Assembly: GCA_947034895.1 (NCBI GenBank)
Contig: OX344765.1
Span: forward strand, 9,863,001-9,927,000
Origin: Rhytidiadelphus loreus
Lineage: Eukaryota > Streptophyta > Bryopsida > Hypnales > Hylocomiaceae
Length of the DNA stretch: 64,000 nt
Direction: 5' to 3'
The notes below the pieces were generated by a model. It searched no databases and was not told the origin of the DNA. It saw nothing but the letters and a program-made list of their open reading frames with translations. Below are positions 57,659 to 64,000 of the stretch, in pieces (within the stretch, counting starts at the first letter, position 1; each line of letters starts with the position of its first letter). The translations under genes were made by a program, and so were the position numbers.

Positions 57659-60600
57659 ATTCATCTCTATTTCTTTGAGTGAACGATTGTATCATATGGA
57701 AGAATGTGGGGATTGTGACTTGGTTTTCCCCCGTCAAGGGCCTGATGATGGGCATGCTTTTGTATTCTGTCAATTACTTTATGGAGAAGAGGTTTCTTTT
57801 CACATGGGACAAGGGCATGATGGTGAGTTGAATAAGCTTTCAGGAGATGGACTTAACGTGGGAGATTAGCTCGGGCTTATTTGTCAATTTAGCCAAGATC
57901 CGCATCTCAAACACTTGAGAATTGGAGTTGATTTTTTTACTTTTCAAATGATCCCAAATGCTGTAGATCATTTACATTTGATTTGGACAACGCTTATGAG
58001 AGAGTTGCAAGGCAATGTATTCCTCAAGTATATTGAGTTCAAGGACTTCCCAGTCTCTTTTGAGGTATGTGCACTTCAATATATATAAACTTAGTATGTA
58101 CACTCAATAAGGTTTTACAAATCACTTGTGAATCTCTTTGTAGTTAATTTATTAGATTTTGTGTGTGACATTGACGTTAATGATTGATATTCTCTAACTA
58201 GCCATTTATTCAAGGGAAGTTCTAATTAAGTGCTTGTGTACATGTAATTGTATGTAGGATGATCATAATTTTATGTGGCCCGTGGTGGAAATGCTGAGTA
58301 CAAATTCTTCACTATTTGGTTTAAAAATGGTGATTTCCCAACCAATAAGGGTGGATATCCGACCCTTTATGGAGGTAGTTTCAACCAATGAGACTCTTCA
58401 GTTACTTCATTTCACTTGCCATGAACTAGATTCTTCAGAAGAAGCTTGGGAACAGCTTATGGCTTCACTTATACCAAATTCAGTTGGATATCAATCTAAC
58501 ACTGCATTGAGAGTTTTATTCATGGCAGTTCTTCCATTTCGCTTTCCTTATAAGGCTAGAAGTCGTTTGGTAGAGGTTTTTATAAAAATGTTGGAGACAA
58601 ACAAAACTCTAACTACAATACAAATTCCAAGTTTTGTCTGCACTACAAAGGACATTGTCAAGGTTCTATGTGCACTAGAAGTGAACCAATCTATAAGAAA
58701 TATAATCCTCAAGGATGAGGATGAGGAATTTAGTTTTTGGTATGATTCACAGTGGGAGGAATTTATAAGAGAAGAGATTTTCTCTAGATTGTTGTAGTTG
58801 ATCAAGTTTCGAAATGACCATGGCAATGGCTTGAGTACAGTGGATGTTCAAGGAACAGTCCTTGCAAATCTTGAATATGATGTGCACATTCAAGGTGCAT
58901 TAAAGAAGAAATACTGCAATGATGGGAGTCATGGTGAATTTTTTGTACCCCCTATGTCATGTAGAGTGTTTTTGTGCGGTTTTCCTAAAGCAGGTACAAC
59001 AGCTATCTAAATTGTCTTTTTTGCCATTCCAATTTTAATTTGAGCATGTGTATATGTATGTCTTTTGGTAAAAGATCATGTTTAACTTCATTTATCCACT
59101 TGTAGAATACTATAATTACCATAAAATAGTATGGGTGCATGAGATAGTTAAATGTCTAGGTGATGTTTATCCCATGGGATTCTTTATAAGGTAACAACAC
59201 TTAAATGTTTTCAAGTTTGGTTTTTGAATATGGTTCTCGTTTTGATTTGTTGAAGTTTTTGTTGGGTCTTATTACTGGTTGCAAAGGGATTCTAGATACC
59301 CTTAAAATACATTTTTTGGACTTTGAACTCTAACATATGGAAAATTGACCCTAAACTCTTACATATGAAGGTTGCACATTTAAGGCAAGAATGTAGATGG
59401 AACTTTTTTGCAAACAATTTAGAATTTAGTAATATTACCTTACCTTTCCTATCTTGTAGTGAGATTAGATGAGGCTTCTAGGTTGATCTATGTTTATTTC
59501 TCAAATGTCTTACAACAATAAGTCATAATCATTGACAATTGACTGTAGAATGATGTGTAGTATTTTGATGTACATTCACTTTATATATATCAAAAGTAAA
59601 ATACCCTAGGGAGCCTAAAATCTATTTCTAGAGTGACCAAATTTCTAAGAAATAGACATCCTTGAATTTTCATTTCATAGAGGATTCTATAACAAAAAAA
59701 TTACCAATGGAATTTGGAACCTTTTTTAATCAACTCCAAATGGTGTCAACTAGGTGATTTCTAATTAAGAATCAGAAATATATTAAAGATTGTTGCTTTG
59801 TTTACATTGAATTAAATTTTCATTATTATATTTGGAATCATAGAATAAAAATGTCCTCAAATGAATCCGAAATGCTAAATTGTCCTTAAGTGTGGACCCT
59901 ATAGGGCTCAATAGGGGTCTACAAATGTATGATGACGAACTTTCTGCAATTGAAATTTTTTTGGTGAAGTCTATATAGCTTAGATTAATGATATGTAGCT
60001 TCTTAAGTTAAATGTATATTGTATAATTGTATTTTTATTGCAATTGATATTTATAGATTACAAAATTGTAGGAAAAACAACTCTATGAAAGAAAATGATA
60101 TACATTCTCCATGAACAATCAAAAAATTTTCATCCCCAATATAGCCTATCCAAGAGGGTGGAGCTTCCTTCTAGGCGTGTTTCCAAATGAACCATTGGGG
60201 TTGAAGTGGTAACAACTCGTGGTGGAGCTGTTGACCTCTCATTTTGGGACATGGGTGGACAAGATGAATACCATGCCTATCATGATCTTGTGATTCCTAA
60301 CCTTAGTGACAATGGAAGTGCAAGTTTATTCATCTTGGTTTGTTCTATGGCAACAATCAAAGATGGAGCAAATTGTGTGAATGCAAAGAGTACTAAGGCC
60401 ATTGAGATGGAGCTTCAATATTGGTTGCGTTTCCTTTCATGCAATACGAGGACTTCAAAAAACCTCAAGCTTCATGTCCTTGTTGTCTTCACTCATGTTG
60501 ATGTTTTGCCCAAGTCCATGAATGTTGGAAGGCACATTGAGAGCTTGTTAACTTCTATCAAATTCAAATTTGGTGATTCTTTTCAATTTTCTTCCATGGA

Positions 60601-63070
60601 GTATTTTGTCAAAAGCACTTCAATTCAGATGGTTGAGCCGCTTGTTGAATTTGTAGCCAAAGAGGTTGAAGCAATACTTACAAAAGTACCCAATATCTTT
60701 GGGGCTTGTCTTGAGATGAGGGATGAAATCACAAAATGGAAAAGAGATCATCCTTGTGAAACAATTGTCAAGTGGAGGGACTTTGTACACATGTGTTGGG
60801 AGCTACCTTGGTTGAAGAAGGCAATACCCCATCTTGACACTAATCTTGCAGAAGCTATTTGTCTAACAATAGCTTCATCTTTGAATGAAGGAGGCTACAT
60901 CATGTATTTTGAGGATCTTGATTTCATTGTGGTAGATCCAAATTGGTTTGGTACGCAAATTATAGGTGCCATTTTTAGTATTGACTACAAATGTCTTGAT
61001 CCACACACAAAGGAGCCAGTGACAAATGAGAAGGGCTACATGGAGAGAGACACTCTTGTGTCCGTATTGGAAAATTCCTTCAAGGATAAGAAGGGCATTA
61101 TTAAGAAGGGGATAGACGTGACCCATCATGTGAATGTGGATGACTTGATTTGTGTGATGAAAAAAATGAATGTGTGTTTTGAGGAACAATGTGCTCCAAT
61201 TATCAAGAAGTCAAAAAAGTCAATATTCATTCTAGCAACATTGAGGGATGAAGGTGGTCTTGCCCACCAAGGTCAACGCAAGTTGAATTGGAATGTCATT
61301 GGATCTTCATTAAATGGAACGATAACATATATTGGTCGTCGACTTCAATGTGAGGATTTAGAACGAACATTTCTCACCCCTAGATTTTTCCCTCGCTTAC
61401 AGGTATGAACATTTTCTTCATTGTTTTTCTAGCAAAATAGTTACATAAGTCTAGATACTCTATTAAATTTCTTTGGATGATGATCTCACTCAAGTTTATG
61501 ATGTAGAATGTTGTGTTAAAATTGGGCCTTGTATTAGGTGAACTATTGTAGTATTTGGTATTCATGATTCAAAAATTCAATTCAAGTAGATGTTCTATAA
61601 CCTTCTACAATCTATCAAATCTTTATTGTCTTCCAACAAGTATTTATTTATCAAGAAGATACTTATGTTAGTTTCTAATTTTTTGACATACATTTTGTTT
61701 TTTTGTAGGTTGTTTTGGAAAGGAAGTTTGGATCAAAATCCACTTTTCGCTTGGAGAAGAATATGGTAGCCTTTACAGAGGATGGCATGCAAGTGCTAGT
61801 GGAGCATAGTGGAGATCTCACCTTTGGCAACTTTATGGATGACTTCATTGACATCATGGTGCAATCATTGAAAACCTCTATGAAGACGTTGCAATTTGTA
61901 AAAGAAGAAGTGGTGAAGCCCATTCAAAGATTGTGTGCATCACCTACTTTTGGATGTCAAGGTGTTACACTTTCTCAAAGCATTTTGAGGCCTGAGTGTG
62001 TGAAACACCTTTGGCTATGCATTGACAGAAGGGACCAAGCTATCAATGAGAGAGTTTTGATAGAGAATGTTCTTTCTAAAGAGGATTTTGAGGGGTATAT
62101 TCATCATTGGCCAAATCATCATGGAGATGAAGCTCGCAAGTTATTGGGAGACGTTGTATGGAATGAAGAAATTGTGAATAGGCGCATAGCAAATATGGCA
62201 GAGCTCACAATTGTCTTGTTGCAAGAACAAGATCAAAATATGGTTTCAATGAAGACGAAGGAGATTGGACCTAAAGAAGATTGTCAAGTTACTTCCTTGG
62301 AAGGACTATACAAGAAGTTGAGAGACGAAATGGTCAAAGTCGGAAATTGCATTGTGGAAAGAGTCAACAAACACACGGAGGAGGCCATATATGGCATGCG
62401 GCGTGAAATATTGGAAGAGATTTCAAAGAGTGTGAATCGTTTGATTGATCATTCCATGAACTTGTTGCAACGTCAAGTGCCATGCTATGTGTATGTTACT
62501 ACAAAGGATTTGGAAACATCCGAGTGGTTGATTAGTAGCTTGGTACCTGGATTGAAATCGGTGCAGCTACATTTGATGTGCGAACACAAGGGAGACATTC
62601 ACACCGTGGATGATCAAAATGGTGTGGTGTTGCATTTGGAGAGCAAGACATTGCAAGTTCTTCGTCCGTATGTGATTTAGGGGTTGAGGACTATCACCAT
62701 GTTGATGAAAGTGAGTGCAAATGTTGGGGCTGGTCTTGGTTCTATGGTACCTGACTTGGAGAGGTCCCTTTTGAAAGGTGTTGCATCTATCATTCCAAAC
62801 GTTTCTTCAGATTTGCTTGGACCAGAAGGCACTCCTATTGAGCAAGTTAATCTTATGAAGTTGAATAATTACTTTAACAATTCAGAGAAGAAGATTGCTG
62901 AACAATGGCTTGTGAACTTTTTGGTTGGGAAAGACCTTCAAAAGGACTTTGGTTTGCAAAGAGTTCGGTATTTAGATGGAAGCAATGACTTGGCATGGTT
63001 GTGCCAAAGACATGTAGACGAAGGGATTGGAGTTGTGTCCAATCCAAGTGGTCCAATGAGACCACCATAG
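57659..63070 (+). pseudogene. TORNADO1-like LRR-ROC-COR (ROCO) gene, five in-frame stops
   Basis: Relative of plant TORNADO1, a ROCO-family GTPase with N-terminal LRRs. Exon 57659-58064 (open apart from a TAG at 57867) and exon 58259-58993 hold diverged LRRs (MVISQPIRVDIRPF, VVSTNETLQLLHF). The second ends in CRVFLCGFPKA. The next exon, from 60072, begins GKTTL, so the P-loop is rebuilt by splicing out 58994-60071. Switch II is WDMGGQDEYH, the G4 site VVFTHVD, and the COR domain follows (LNEGGYIMYFEDLDFIVVDPNWFG). Exon 60072-61404 joins exon 61709-63070 in phase (LQ|VVLERKFG). Stops: TAG 57867, TAG 58795, TGA 60086, TGA 60188 and TAG 62678. No frameshift was seen. The natural end is probably the TAG at 63068. 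The 5' end is incomplete. Confidence 0.87.
58994..60071 (+). other. Phase-1 intron splitting the ROC P-loop
   Basis: GCAG|GTACAA donor and TTGTAG|GAAAA acceptor. Joining gives GFPKAG then KTTL, a perfect Walker A. The intron itself is AT-rich and holds no gene. Confidence 0.85.
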
Positions 63071-64000
63071 AGATCAAGGTCTTTAGACAAGTTATATCCT
63101 TTTGTCAATATCATACTTCTCAAGTAGTGTGAATCTCAAATGGGGCCTATTATTTTTGGCAAGGTTTAGTAGGCTATATAGAAGGTTGTTACTTTGTCTC
63201 CTTTCATATATTCTTTTACTAGAGAGCGGTATGTTCTTTTGGTCATTGATTGAGTCCCTCATCTTGAATCCTTTGTCCTTGATCGGTTGGCTTTGCATGG
63301 CTACTTGAATCCAAATGACATTGTCATTATTTTAATGTACAACAAAGTGATTCTTTAGTAGATTGGATTGAGTGTGTGCCTATTAAATCCTCTAGTCTAG
63401 TATTTCTCTATCTAATTTAGAATATTGAGAGCATTATTAGAATAGCACTATAGGAATATTCAAGTTGCACTAATTTAAAATAGTGACCTATTTTTTTTTT
63501 AAATTCACACATACTAATAGGACAATCAATGTACTTGCTATGTAAAAAATACCTTTATCGATTTTACTAATCCTTGTTGAAGTAGAGTACTAGTAAGTGC
63601 CACTTTGTTGGGTTACAGTAGGATGTTTTTATTTATAATAGAAAAGTTCAACTTTCAACACTTTACATGTCATTTTACTACTAAGGTATGTGCATCTAGA
63701 ATTGCCAATTGAGATGAATGTAGACTGCATGATATTATAAAAAGGTAGAAAGATGTACAAGTGGAACATGCCATCCAACCATTGCAGAGAGATGTTGAGA
63801 GGGATGCTCGAGTCAATTGTATCTCTTTCAATTTGACATGGTGCTTTAACCCTAGAATGTTCGGTCTCATTGTCAAAGTGGAAGGAGACTTCAATTGTGG
63901 GAAAATTTGCAAGAACAATGTTGGGAAATTGTAATTGTGTATGCATGAAGTAACCATAGGATCTAGAGAATTACCAATGCAATAGTTGTACTATGAAGTT
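63071..64000. other. Downstream flank of the ROCO gene
   Basis: AT-rich. It contains a second copy (63455-63560) of the short repeat at 53739-53850. No further gene recognised. Confidence 0.45.

Noticed and set aside
10700..63070. An altered nuclear genetic code that reads TGA, TAA and TAG as sense
   Set aside because: All three stops occur, at positions calling for different residues (Arg, Gln, Trp). Pseudogene decay is the simpler explanation.

Overview
The window looks like nuclear DNA of a land plant. A bryophyte, probably a moss, fits best. The reasons are AT-rich and gene-poor spacers, spliced genes with short GT-AG introns, a TIR-NB-LRR resistance gene, a TORNADO1/ROCO-type LRR-ROC-COR gene, and an En/Spm (CACTA) transposon with plant-specific transposase domains. 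No rRNA, tRNA, CRISPR array or bacterial-style operon was seen. The species assignment is inference. || Layout. 1-1859 is the 3' end and flank of a TIR-NB-LRR copy, repeated at 13.5-16.4 kb. 2-4 kb holds AT-rich DNA and one end of a CACTA element with palindromic subterminal repeats. 4.4-7.4 kb is the first long copy of a leader-like repeat, called 'unit R' here, which recurs at 20.6-27.7 kb and 34.0-36.0 kb with a short piece at 2.6 kb. 9.9-14.1 kb is a nearly complete TIR-NB-LRR gene broken by stop codons; an N-terminal fragment of a third copy lies at 36.3-36.8 kb. 16.4-33 kb is repeat-rich and holds a 4.1-kb TG...CA element, a hAT-like MITE, fold-back elements and tandem repeats. 33.06-33.64 kb is a broken eIF2A-like fragment. 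|| 37855-52281 is a 14.4-kb CACTA transposon with matching ends and an exact 3-bp target duplication (ACA). It carries two divergent gene blocks. The minus-strand TNP2-type transposase has three in-frame stops, two of them where a conserved tryptophan is expected. The plus-strand multi-exon gene joins an En/Spm (Ptta-like) domain, a coiled coil, an FCP1/NIF-like HAD phosphatase domain whose catalytic aspartates are replaced, and a TNP1-like C-terminal domain. This is the most unusual object in the window. || 52.3-55.2 kb holds two adjacent diverged copies of a GC-richer module. 57.7-63.1 kb is a TORNADO1-like ROCO gene whose P-loop is split by an intron; it carries five in-frame stops. || Across the window the TIR-NB-LRR, ROCO and TNP2 genes are disabled mainly by nonsense codons, with few frameshifts. 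Several stops are one C-to-T change from the expected codon, which suggests decay driven by cytosine methylation at silenced loci. Paralogous empty sites inside the segmental duplications fix the boundaries of several non-autonomous elements to the base, including two that inserted with no visible target duplication.
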